From Chitinophaga sp. HK235 (GTDB lineage: Bacteria; Bacteroidota; Bacteroidia; Chitinophagales; Chitinophagaceae), in the NCBI RefSeq assembly GCF_018255755.1, contig NZ_CP073766.1, forward strand, positions 3,100,001-3,164,000: a DNA stretch of 64,000 nucleotides. Direction: 5' to 3'. The translations under genes and the position numbers were made by a program. Numbering within the stretch: position 1 is the stretch's first letter; each line of letters opens with the position of its first letter. The notes beneath the pieces were generated by a model that was not told the origin of the DNA, made no database searches, and saw nothing but the letters and a program-made list of their open reading frames with translations. Shown here in pieces: positions 42,987 to 51,222 of this stretch.

Positions 42987-45119
42987 ATGAATAAAACATT
43001 ACCTGTATTGATGTGCCTCTGTAACCTGACACTGTATGGCTATAGCCAGCAGAAGACCGACAGCCTGCGCAGACAGCGCCTGCAGGAAATCATCGTGCTG
43101 GAAAAGAAAAAAAACATAAAAGCCGACAGCATGGCATCCACCCTGCGGCTGGAAGGGCGGCTGCTGGAAACACCACAAAACATCAGCAGTGTTACCAGTG
43201 AGCTGATACGCGAACAGGGAGGACTGGAGATAAAAGATATTGTCCGTAATGCAAGCGGCATTAAGATGGGCTATAACAGCTCCGTCTTTGATGCATCCAC
43301 CACCGTGATGGTACGGGGCTTTGGCGCCATCACCTATGTGAACGGTATGCCACAACGTAGTAGCATGGGTGCACTCATAGATGATGCCGCTATCATAGAT
43401 CGGGTAGATTTCATCAAAGGGCCTGCCGGTTTCCTGCTGTCGTCGGGAGAGCCTGGCGGCAGTATTAACATCACCACCAAAACGCCGGGCCCACAACGCA
43501 TCAGGCAACTGGAGCTGGCCGGGGGGAGTTTTGGTTTGTTGCGCGCCGCAGCAGATGTTGGCAGCGCTGTAAAATCGAAAGGCTTCTCTTATCGTATCAA
43601 TGCGGCTTATCAGCAACAGGAGAGTTTTCAGGATTTTATCCGCACAAAAAAATATATAGCCGCTCCCGTTATACAATACAATTTCAAACCGGGTACCTGG
43701 TTGCTGGCAGAATACAACCTGATACGCATGAACGCCGATGGAGGCAGCAGTGTTACACAGGTCGGCACGGAGGAGGACATACTGAAATACCGTATCGGCA
43801 ACAACTTCGCCGGTGATCCGGGCCTGCCGCAGTCTTCTGCCACCTCACAAAGCGCGCGGCTGTTGTTCTCCCATCGATTCAATCATCAATGGAAATTAAG
43901 CGTGCAATCCAAATATACGGTTACGCCCAGTTCAACATGGGCCTTGTTGTCCGATAACTATTCACCGGTCAACTTTGACCCTTCCAATATCACCCGTCGT
44001 ATGTCGCAATACAGCCATATCAACGGACAGGTGGCCGCTGTACAGGCTTATGTGAATGGCACTTTCAACACCGGCCGGCAAATAAGCCACCAGCTGGTAG
44101 CCGGCACTGACTACAACTACAGCAAGGATAATTTTTCTGTAGCTTATGGCCTGCATTCTTTTCAGTTTAACAGAAACAATCCGCAATACGGTCTGAATAC
44201 TGACAGTGTAAGTGCATTGGGTAAACCTACGCTTATCAACAGGGAAAACAACTGGTTGTCTGCCTTTGTATATAACACCACCCGCATACAGGGCAAGTGG
44301 TATTTTAACTATGGCGGACGGTTTACCTGGAACATCCCCGTTACCACCAGCGCTAAAAGCCCTCAGCGTAATGAAACCGCCTTCTCTCCCCGTCTGGGCA
44401 TCACCCGCCTGCTGGGCGAAAACACCAGCGTATATGCTGTATACGACCAGTCATTTATCCCGCAGGCAGGTGCTGATTTTGAAGGCAACAACTTCAAACC
44501 ATTGCGCGGCAACAGTCTGGAGGCAGGCGCCAAACGCGAGTGGTTCCAACGCAAACTCATCACTACCCTGGCTGTTTATCACATCATCAAAAACAACCTG
44601 CTGGTATCTGATCTGCAGCATCCGCGCTTCAACAGACAGATAGGACAAGCCACCAGCACGGGTGTGGAAGCAGATATCATCGGGCGTGTGTCTAACCGTA
44701 TCACGGTATCTGCCAACTATGCCTATACCTACGCTATCACCAGCAAAGACAGCCGCAAGGAAAATGAAGGCACCAGATTGGCGTTCACACCGGAGCAGAT
44801 GATCAACACGTGGATACAGTATTCCCTCCCCGTGAATGAGCATACCCGTCTGAGCTTCAGCGCAGGACAAAGTACTGTCACCAGAACAGCTACCTATACA
44901 CCGGATGTTTACCTGAAAGGCTATACGAAACTGGATGCCGGCATCGCCTGGGACGCCGGTAAATGGTACCTGCGTGTCATCGCCGATAACCTTACCAACA
45001 AAAGATATTTCTCCAGTGGTGATATACTAATCGGTTCTATCCATCCGGGAGTAAAAAGCTATTACTACATAGAAGGAGCACCGGTTTCATTCAAAGCCTT
45101 TGCAGGCATAAGACTGTAG
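42987..45119 (+). CDS. TonB-dependent siderophore receptor
   Basis: 710 residues. A signal peptide (LPVLMCLCNLTLYGYS) precedes a short linker, a plug domain (QNISSVTSELIREQGGLEIK, then DIVRNASGIKMGYN and VMVRGFG) with the family's FIKGPAGFLLSSGEPGGSIN, and a 22-strand barrel ending KAFAGIRL. The plug motifs fit the FhuE/FpvA siderophore-receptor type. It has neither an STN nor a DUF4880 domain, so it does not signal. It is directly upstream of the lanthipeptide precursor gene, which suggests that it takes up the mature peptide or its metal complex; this is inference. Confidence 0.9.
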   Translation: MNKTLPVLMCLCNLTLYGYSQQKTDSLRRQRLQEIIVLEKKKNIKADSMASTLRLEGRLLETPQNISSVTSELIREQGGLEIKDIVRNASGIKMGYNSSVFDASTTVMVRGFGAITYVNGMPQRSSMGALIDDAAIIDRVDFIKGPAGFLLSSGEPGGSINITTKTPGPQRIRQLELAGGSFGLLRAAADVGSAVKSKGFSYRINAAYQQQESFQDFIRTKKYIAAPVIQYNFKPGTWLLAEYNLIRMNADGGSSVTQVGTEEDILKYRIGNNFAGDPGLPQSSATSQSARLLFSHRFNHQWKLSVQSKYTVTPSSTWALLSDNYSPVNFDPSNITRRMSQYSHINGQVAAVQAYVNGTFNTGRQISHQLVAGTDYNYSKDNFSVAYGLHSFQFNRNNPQYGLNTDSVSALGKPTLINRENNWLSAFVYNTTRIQGKWYFNYGGRFTWNIPVTTSAKSPQRNETAFSPRLGITRLLGENTSVYAVYDQSFIPQAGADFEGNNFKPLRGNSLEAGAKREWFQRKLITTLAVYHIIKNNLLVSDLQHPRFNRQIGQATSTGVEADIIGRVSNRITVSANYAYTYAITSKDSRKENEGTRLAFTPEQMINTWIQYSLPVNEHTRLSFSAGQSTVTRTATYTPDVYLKGYTKLDAGIAWDAGKWYLRVIADNLTNKRYFSSGDILIGSIHPGVKSYYYIEGAPVSFKAFAGIRL

Positions 45120-45197
45120 CCGGACTAAGATATTGCGCAATAGGGATTATGCCGAAACCCTTTAACAGTAGGCACTCACTTTAAAAAATGCTATTTT

Positions 45198-45383
45198 ATG
45201 AAAGAACAACAAGTTAGCAACATCAAACTGAGCATCGACGATCTGAAAATTGACAGCTTCGTTACCAGCATCGACAGTGAAATGAACATGCGCCTGGCTG
45301 GCGGTCTTGCAGGTCAGAGTCACCCTACTCACACCCTGCAAACTGATGATGAAGGCCACCTGTGCACTACCATCATCTGCTAA
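45198..45383 (+). CDS. Pinensin-like class I lanthipeptide precursor
   Basis: 61 residues. The leader is KLSIDDLKIDSFVTSIDSE followed by a GG-type site at 35-36 (MRLAGG), as expected for a C39-peptidase exporter. The core is about 25 residues with S41, T44, T46, T49, T57 and T58 as possible dehydration sites and C56 and C61 as possible ring partners; it also holds H42, H45 and H54. The FVTS leader motif resembles that of Chitinophaga pinensin-type precursors, recalled from memory. It follows the TonB receptor by 78 bases and is followed by a terminator. Modification is by the LanB/LanC proteins of the opposite arm. Confidence 0.8.
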   Translation: MKEQQVSNIKLSIDDLKIDSFVTSIDSEMNMRLAGGLAGQSHPTHTLQTDDEGHLCTTIIC

Positions 45384-45397
45384 ACAGTGATGCGATG

Positions 45398-45436
45398 AAA
45401 AGGGGACGTCTCAAATAACTGAGACGTCCTTTTATG
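45398..45436 (+). terminator. Terminator after the first precursor gene
   Basis: Perfect 10-bp arms GGACGTCTCA and TGAGACGTCC (45404-45413 and 45420-45429), with an A-run in front and a T-rich stretch behind. Confidence 0.8.
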
Positions 45437-45529
45437 TTTTAAGTACATCAAGGTTTATTCAACACCAATCGCCTACAGATAAAGGGGCCTGTAGGCAAGC
45501 ACAGAAATGTTTGGGCTTAAATGTTGGAT

Positions 45530-45742
45530 TTATTCTTTATGCCCGTCTAATGGGCGACACACAGAACGACACGATAAGAAACAGGTAGGACCATTGACGT
45601 CCCAGGAAACACAATCACGGGTGCAGAAGCAGGTTTCATCCCAGGGCATGGTTCCTCCACCTACTATCTGTTGCTGGGATAAATCGCTGATCACTTCTTT
45701 GTTCAGGGTGAGTTTACGGAGATTCAATTTTTTCTTTTTCAT
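45530..45742 (-). CDS. Second RiPP precursor, six-Cys class I lanthipeptide-type
   Basis: 70 residues. The leader NLRKLTLNKEVISDLSQQQI with a GG site (VGGG, 28-30) fits the class I lanthipeptide / GG-leader type of Bacteroidota (K-L-x-L-x-K-E). The core begins near T31 and has six Cys (38, 40, 44, 54, 58, 62) and few Ser/Thr: T31, T37, T41, S46, T53, S57, S60. It is on the minus strand, 186 bases downstream of the LanC gene, and may be read from that arm or from its own promoter in the gap. The leader is unlike that of the first precursor. It is probably exported by the C39 transporter. Confidence 0.7.
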   Translation of the reverse strand: MKKKKLNLRKLTLNKEVISDLSQQQIVGGGTMPWDETCFCTRDCVSWDVNGPTCFLSCRSVCRPLDGHKE

Positions 45743-45928
45743 AACGGAATTGATTTTGGTGAGATATAAAGTTCGTTCTTAGGTCTGCATAGGCTGCGCA
45801 ACCGCAGCGTACTAACAGTGTGAAAGGATGTTTATTTTTATCACTGCATTTATATCTCAACGCGGCGGCTGTACAGTAATGCACCCGAATAAAATCAGGA
45901 AAAATTCACTTTTGAGATGGCCTCTTTT

Positions 45929-47776
45929 TTAATGATAACGTTTGATAAAACCCTGCTGTATCATCACTGAAGTTTGTGCAATAACAGTGGCTACTGCCTG
46001 CTCTCCTGCTGTTTGTCCGAAGAGGAGTGTTATTATATCCTGTAATATACGGCCGTGTTGCAGGTTACTGAAGATAACCGCCGTTAGTTTTCCCACCGGG
46101 AATACAGAGATGCCATATTCATGGCTTTGCAACAGATAATAATAATCACCGGCATCCATCATATCTTCCTGAAGATGCCATGGCCATTGCGTATGGCACA
46201 ACTGTACCTGTTCCACTGGCACAAAAACCGTATGCAGCCATATATCCTGCGGGCTGTCCTGTAGACGGCCGGCATCGGCCATTAACAGTTCTTTTCTTCT
46301 CATATGGCACAACAGTCCCTGATGTGCTTTCCACATGGCTGTCAGTTGATATTCAAAAGCAAAACAATCCCGGGTTGCTGATGACATAGCAGCCGCTTCC
46401 TGTTGCAGCAATATCTCCCAGGTGTGGATGTCTGCTGCATCCGGCAGGTTCTTTCCATGTTGTGATAATTGTTTCACCGTGTTGGGGTAATACCGCGAAA
46501 ACAGCCGCTGCTTTATTTCACCGGGAGCATACAGCGGAGATATCGCCTGCTGGCTCGTTCCGCGGATAACAGGATGTAAAATGGTGTCCTCACGGAAAGG
46601 CATCAACGCAGACAGCAGCATATACCCCACTCCTGCGAGCCCGGAGAAAAGCCCGGGATCGAGCGGTTTCGTGGGTACATAACTGTTATAGGTTCCATGC
46701 AGCAGATAATAATGTACCGCCTGCAGCGCTATCTGCTGCGCCGTTAGGCGTAAGTCCGGCTGCTCCAATACTACCGCCGCCTGCAGCAGAAAAAAAACGA
46801 TACCGCCGTAGCCGCTGCAGAGTGTAAAATCTCCCCGTTTCAATAGCTGCGCATCTTCCAGGGCGCGTTGCAGCGCATCCAGTACCTGCTGCAGCCAGTC
46901 TGGCCGTTGGAACAGCTGCCAGGCATAGAGCCGGGCCATCCCTACTCCTGCCGCGCCATGCGCCCAGGTGTTGGTATCGCTGGCATACTCCCGGAAACGT
47001 GACAGCTGCCAACTGAGGATATCTTCCTGCCGGAGATGAGTACTGGTAAGACGAAGATCGAGCCAGTTGCGGGTTTCCGGATCATAGTACTGCATCTCAT
47101 AATCCAGCGCCTGCGTGGCCAGGTAATACAACCCTTCATCCTGGAAGTAAGTGGCGGCCTGCAATAGCCCATAGGCAATACCGGACGCACCATGCGAAAA
47201 ACCGGTCAGACAATCATAACTCATCTTGACATGCCCCCATTTCAGCCCCTGTGGCGCAATGCGGGCATGAAGCACCATGGTATCGGCAAGTGCTTTTATT
47301 ATGGGCAACAGCTCTTCCTGCTGCGTATGTGCGTGCAGGTAAGTGAGTACAAAGATGTTTCCTGCATGACCACTGAGAAAATCATCCTGCACGACTCCTT
47401 GTAATATACCTTCCCTGAAATGCGCCACCAGTAACAGCGCCCGATCGAGGTAATGCTGCCGGCCGGTTGTTTCATACATTTTTATGCACAGATACAACAA
47501 TCCGGTAGCACCGGTATAAAGTGTATAGTATTGTTGTTGCAGGATGCCGGGATGATACAACAGTGTATCCGCAGCCGATATACAGGTTTGAAGATATGCC
47601 GGGTCCTGATAATGTTCATAGAGCTTCAGGTAAAAGAGGAGCACGCCAGCGCTGCCGTTAAACAGGTCTGTACGTTGTGTCACTGCTTCCGGTTGGATGG
47701 CGGGCAACAATACCGCTGCAATTCGCTGCAGTTCTGTTTCTATGATCTGAATATCTTTTTCAGTGAGTGATGCCAT
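45929..47776 (-). CDS. LanC-like cyclase with an extra C-terminal domain
   Basis: 615 residues from ATG 47776 (an earlier frame start at 47839 would lie deep inside the upstream gene). The first about 420 residues are the LanC (alpha/alpha)6 barrel: GSAGVLLFYL, GATGLLYL, GFSHGASGIAYG (H195), WAHGAAGVG (271-279), LCSGYGGIVF (319-328), FSGLAGVGYML. The zinc ligands normally read WC(H/Y)G and CHG; here the first Cys is Ala272 and the His of CHG is Ser321, while Cys320 remains. A C-terminal extension of about 190 residues of unknown type follows. It overlaps the elimination-protein gene by 17 bases. It should close lanthionine rings, but the altered metal site leaves that open. Confidence 0.8.
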   Translation of the reverse strand: MASLTEKDIQIIETELQRIAAVLLPAIQPEAVTQRTDLFNGSAGVLLFYLKLYEHYQDPAYLQTCISAADTLLYHPGILQQQYYTLYTGATGLLYLCIKMYETTGRQHYLDRALLLVAHFREGILQGVVQDDFLSGHAGNIFVLTYLHAHTQQEELLPIIKALADTMVLHARIAPQGLKWGHVKMSYDCLTGFSHGASGIAYGLLQAATYFQDEGLYYLATQALDYEMQYYDPETRNWLDLRLTSTHLRQEDILSWQLSRFREYASDTNTWAHGAAGVGMARLYAWQLFQRPDWLQQVLDALQRALEDAQLLKRGDFTLCSGYGGIVFFLLQAAVVLEQPDLRLTAQQIALQAVHYYLLHGTYNSYVPTKPLDPGLFSGLAGVGYMLLSALMPFREDTILHPVIRGTSQQAISPLYAPGEIKQRLFSRYYPNTVKQLSQHGKNLPDAADIHTWEILLQQEAAAMSSATRDCFAFEYQLTAMWKAHQGLLCHMRRKELLMADAGRLQDSPQDIWLHTVFVPVEQVQLCHTQWPWHLQEDMMDAGDYYYLLQSHEYGISVFPVGKLTAVIFSNLQHGRILQDIITLLFGQTAGEQAVATVIAQTSVMIQQGFIKRYH

Positions 47777-48617
47777 AGATATGTTCAAGACATTTGCCTG
47801 TGAAATACATGATATAGGCTTCATCCAGATTGGATACACCGAGACGGTTGTGACCCATGTGAAGGAAGCTGCCGGTGATATCGCCGAGTTGTCTGTTGCT
47901 GAAGCCTAACAGGCGATATTGCTGGAAAACTATCCGGTTGCCGTCTGCGAATGTTTGCAACGCATCGGTGGTGCGGCCCTCTGCTATCTCCTGCCAGAGA
48001 CTGACAGCCGCGTTGGTGAGTGCAGGTGCATAAGCATCAAAGCGTAGTTGCAGTAATTGTTTGTAATGCTGTTCCTGCTGCGACAGGTCTTTGTTACGAT
48101 CGTATAAACGAGGCAGCCATGCCTGCACAAAACGGTGACAGACATCCAGTGTTTCGAAAGGCGTGGCCTGCAAAGCCTGCAGGGTGGCGATGTTTAACTT
48201 AACAGCCTGTACCAGCGAGGTAGATGTTTGCTGCAATACATAGGCAGCAGATATTCCAAACTGCTGTTCGGCCAGATGTATGCTCCGTTCATCGCCATAG
48301 CGGCTGATTTCCGGAATATAGGTGATATACTGCAACGAATCATTCGGCAGCAGCGGTGGCTGATAATCCTTATCCTGGCGCTGGGACGGATATTGCAGGA
48401 AATACCTGCCAGCTGCTGCTTCCAGATATTCTTTCACCTGTTTTTCATCTGTTTCATCTACGTATAGGCGCAACCGTATATGCGGTCCACCTTCCCAATA
48501 GCGGATGAAGAAAAAAGGCACACCTATCTGCGCTACTGCGGGAGCTACCAGCAGGTACAGGAGATGATTCAGATCACCGGCATAAAATAAATGTACAGAT
48601 AACCACGAGCGCTTCAT
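47760..48617 (-). CDS. LanB elimination protein (SpaB C-terminal/thiopeptide-type)
   Basis: 285 residues. The SpaB_C domain starts SWLSVHLFYAGDLNHLLYLL and has FFIRYWEGGPHIRLRLYV (about 36-53), the hallmark of the domain that removes glutamate from glutamylated Ser/Thr to give dehydro-amino acids. It ends FLHMGHNRLGVSNLDEAYIM, another conserved segment. In NisB this domain is fused to the glutamylation part; here it is a separate protein, the split arrangement reported for pinensins and thiopeptides. It lies 3 bases after the LanB N-terminal gene and overlaps LanC. Confidence 0.9.
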   Translation of the reverse strand: MKRSWLSVHLFYAGDLNHLLYLLVAPAVAQIGVPFFFIRYWEGGPHIRLRLYVDETDEKQVKEYLEAAAGRYFLQYPSQRQDKDYQPPLLPNDSLQYITYIPEISRYGDERSIHLAEQQFGISAAYVLQQTSTSLVQAVKLNIATLQALQATPFETLDVCHRFVQAWLPRLYDRNKDLSQQEQHYKQLLQLRFDAYAPALTNAAVSLWQEIAEGRTTDALQTFADGNRIVFQQYRLLGFSNRQLGDITGSFLHMGHNRLGVSNLDEAYIMYFTGKCLEHIYGITH

Positions 48618-48620
48618 TTG

Positions 48621-51212
48621 TCAATATTTATACCAGTGAAGCATATGTTCTGTTACAGTAGCCTGTTTTCCGGCATCCGGCAGTACTTCTTCCAGGTAAC
48701 AATGAGCGCCGGCCCTTGTGAGCATCTTTCTAAAAACCCCTACCAGCAATGGTTGTATAAAACTGATGTATTGTGGTTTATAATCATCGCGATGTAAATT
48801 ACCCGCTTTATCCGGTGATGCCGGTATGTAAGGTGATTTCAGAAAAACAAATACCTGTTCCGGCAGATGATGGTTGATTCTCCACTGCTGTAGCCTCAGG
48901 AAATAAGCGGCATCCGGTTCTCCTTTGACCGGGATTGGAATATCAGCTGTATCTACCAGCCAGCCTTGTCTTCTTAGGACAAGACGTTCTTCAAAAACTA
49001 TACGCGGCTTCAGTTTAACCGGTGCGTCCGCCTTGTGTTGATCAGCCTGCCTGCGATCTACTGCCGCAATGAGGCCACGCAGGGGCAGCCTCGGCTCCGG
49101 GTTGAAATGGGCCAGCAGCCGGTAAAAATGAGAGCGGTTATAAAACGACTCCAGGCATAGATCATAGGCATATACTTCTTTTCCGCTGCCCCTATCGTAT
49201 AGGCATAACCGATGTTGTTCCGCATCATACCGCAACATCACTGTTTTCAGTGAGATGTGCTGCTCTGGTGAATAATTATTACTTCCGCCGGGGATGGCAA
49301 TCTCATGGTCCAGCAATGGCGGATGAATATTGGCGTTAAAAACAGAACCATCATTCAGCTCCATCATCTTATGCGCGGGATACAGTGCCTTGTTCCATTC
49401 CCTGAAAGCAGCGGTCACTCCCGGATCGAAGAGATGCAGGAAACGGCCTGCTACCTTGCCCATGCCTGGCAATAATGCATTCACTACACCATGCAGCTGT
49501 GACGAAGTATCTTCACCGGTATAAAACAACTGCACAAACATTCCTCTGGAGACTGCACCGGAGGCTGGCATCAGCCCCTGGCCGGTAATATTCACCTGTA
49601 CCCCATCTACTTCTAGTTGCAATGTTTCAGGCATTTCCATGACAGGTGATTCCGCCTGTTTAGCCTGTTGTTTCTTCACCTGAAGATAATAGGCATGGTA
49701 GAAACCGGTGATGCTGATTGTTTGTGCAGGACCGTAATGCTGCAGGAAAAAATCACACATATTTTTTCTTTCTTCCTGCAACATGTCAAAAGGTTCCAGT
49801 AACCGGCATAAGCGTTCGGCTTTGTCTATCAGGATCTGTACATCTTTCGCTGGCAACGGGTTATTTTCTTTTATGCTGGCATCTTCATAAAAAATATCCT
49901 GGGGCATAAAATACCGTGGTATAAAATGATTCACTTCAAAAGAAGGGGTAGCAACAGGCGGCGGCAAAGATTCCCCGGGAACGGATGGTTTCAATCCGGC
50001 TTCTGTCTGTAACTGGCTGGTAGTGGTGTTCAGCATATGTGCTGCCTCCTGCAGCAACTGAAAACGATTTGCAGAACAAGCTGTCACATATTCCTTCCGT
50101 TTAGCCTTCAACGTTATCAGCAGGTTATACAGTGATGTGATAGATGGATGCTGATGCGCAGCTGCAGACAGGGAAACAGCCAGTGCACTGTCCCATTCCG
50201 GATCTACCCCTGAGCAACCGATACTCAGCTCCAGAAGTCCGCTGGCAGCCAGTTTCAACAGAAAAGATTTAATACTTTCCCGGTCGGCATCAGGTATCTG
50301 TGGCGCTAGTATAGCAGTGAGCGCAGCAATCGTGTGTGGGACTGTTTGTTCCTGCAGATAATGATACAGCCACAGGGCCAGATTGCGTGCGGGTAGTCGT
50401 TGAAACGCTTCTACATTAAAATAGTTCACCAGAAAATGTACATGCGTTTCATCTATCGTGGCGGTGGCATTAAGTCTTACTTCCAGCAGCTCGTTTAATA
50501 CAGGATGATGTATTATCAAAGCGCGCAGATAGGCGAACAGACTGTTGTTCAACCGGACGTTGCTAATGATGCCGGAAGGGGATTGTGTCGCCTGCCTACT
50601 GTCCATATCCAGTGTAGCCGTTCCCGTATAGGTAAAAGTGCTGAAGGGAGAAGTTTTAGCTGCCATCCGGGTGATATAACGGAGCAGGCTATACTCATTT
50701 TTCTGTTCGCGTATTTTGAAAGCAGCCGGATCCGTGCCGACAAAGCTGTCCAGCTGCGCATACAGTACAGGACTGGAAAGCAGGATACCTTTGCGTAACA
50801 ACTCCTGCTGCGCCCACCGCTGTAACTGTTGCCTGTGCTGACGCTGCTGTTCTTCAAACTGCAGCTGCCATTCCTGTTGCAGCGCATGTTTTTTCTCCAG
50901 CAGTTGCCGGTATTGGCATAACTGTTCGTCTAATGCAGGGTTATCAACATGGATATCCGTTGCCGGCATGCGGCCATTGTAAACAGTGCGTTTGAGTTGC
51001 AACAGGCCTTGCCTGGCCCTGTTATCTGTCGCCGACTGTATGGCGATATATAACTGATCACAGAGTGCATTCTGTTGTTGCCGGATGTTGGTTTCCAGCT
51101 GTTCAGCAGCAGCCATATATGCAGACAATCCCTGTATTTCCATGGCTTTCAGCTCATGGAATGGCATAGCAGCATAACGCACCAGTGCATAAGGAAATAT
51201 TTTCAGTGTCAT
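48621..51212 (-). CDS. LanB glutamylation protein (N-terminal lantibiotic dehydratase domain)
   Basis: 863 residues from ATG 51212; the codons before it overlap the exporter gene and lack family similarity. It holds the dehydratase N-terminal domain that transfers glutamate from Glu-tRNA to Ser/Thr of the precursor. Family segments include YSLLRYITRMAAKTSPFSTF (about 180-199), GSNNYSPEQHISLKTVMLRY and PRIVFEERLVLRRQGWLVD (near 760). The SpaB_C part is missing and is encoded by the next gene, so the dehydratase is split. It starts 10 bases after the ABC exporter stop. Confidence 0.9.
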   Translation of the reverse strand: MTLKIFPYALVRYAAMPFHELKAMEIQGLSAYMAAAEQLETNIRQQQNALCDQLYIAIQSATDNRARQGLLQLKRTVYNGRMPATDIHVDNPALDEQLCQYRQLLEKKHALQQEWQLQFEEQQRQHRQQLQRWAQQELLRKGILLSSPVLYAQLDSFVGTDPAAFKIREQKNEYSLLRYITRMAAKTSPFSTFTYTGTATLDMDSRQATQSPSGIISNVRLNNSLFAYLRALIIHHPVLNELLEVRLNATATIDETHVHFLVNYFNVEAFQRLPARNLALWLYHYLQEQTVPHTIAALTAILAPQIPDADRESIKSFLLKLAASGLLELSIGCSGVDPEWDSALAVSLSAAAHQHPSITSLYNLLITLKAKRKEYVTACSANRFQLLQEAAHMLNTTTSQLQTEAGLKPSVPGESLPPPVATPSFEVNHFIPRYFMPQDIFYEDASIKENNPLPAKDVQILIDKAERLCRLLEPFDMLQEERKNMCDFFLQHYGPAQTISITGFYHAYYLQVKKQQAKQAESPVMEMPETLQLEVDGVQVNITGQGLMPASGAVSRGMFVQLFYTGEDTSSQLHGVVNALLPGMGKVAGRFLHLFDPGVTAAFREWNKALYPAHKMMELNDGSVFNANIHPPLLDHEIAIPGGSNNYSPEQHISLKTVMLRYDAEQHRLCLYDRGSGKEVYAYDLCLESFYNRSHFYRLLAHFNPEPRLPLRGLIAAVDRRQADQHKADAPVKLKPRIVFEERLVLRRQGWLVDTADIPIPVKGEPDAAYFLRLQQWRINHHLPEQVFVFLKSPYIPASPDKAGNLHRDDYKPQYISFIQPLLVGVFRKMLTRAGAHCYLEEVLPDAGKQATVTEHMLHWYKY

Positions 51213-51222
51213 AGGATGATAT

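Noticed and set aside
42999..43676. A 225-codon minus-strand frame opposite the TonB receptor
   Set aside because: Shadow of the receptor plug region; no signal, no family match.
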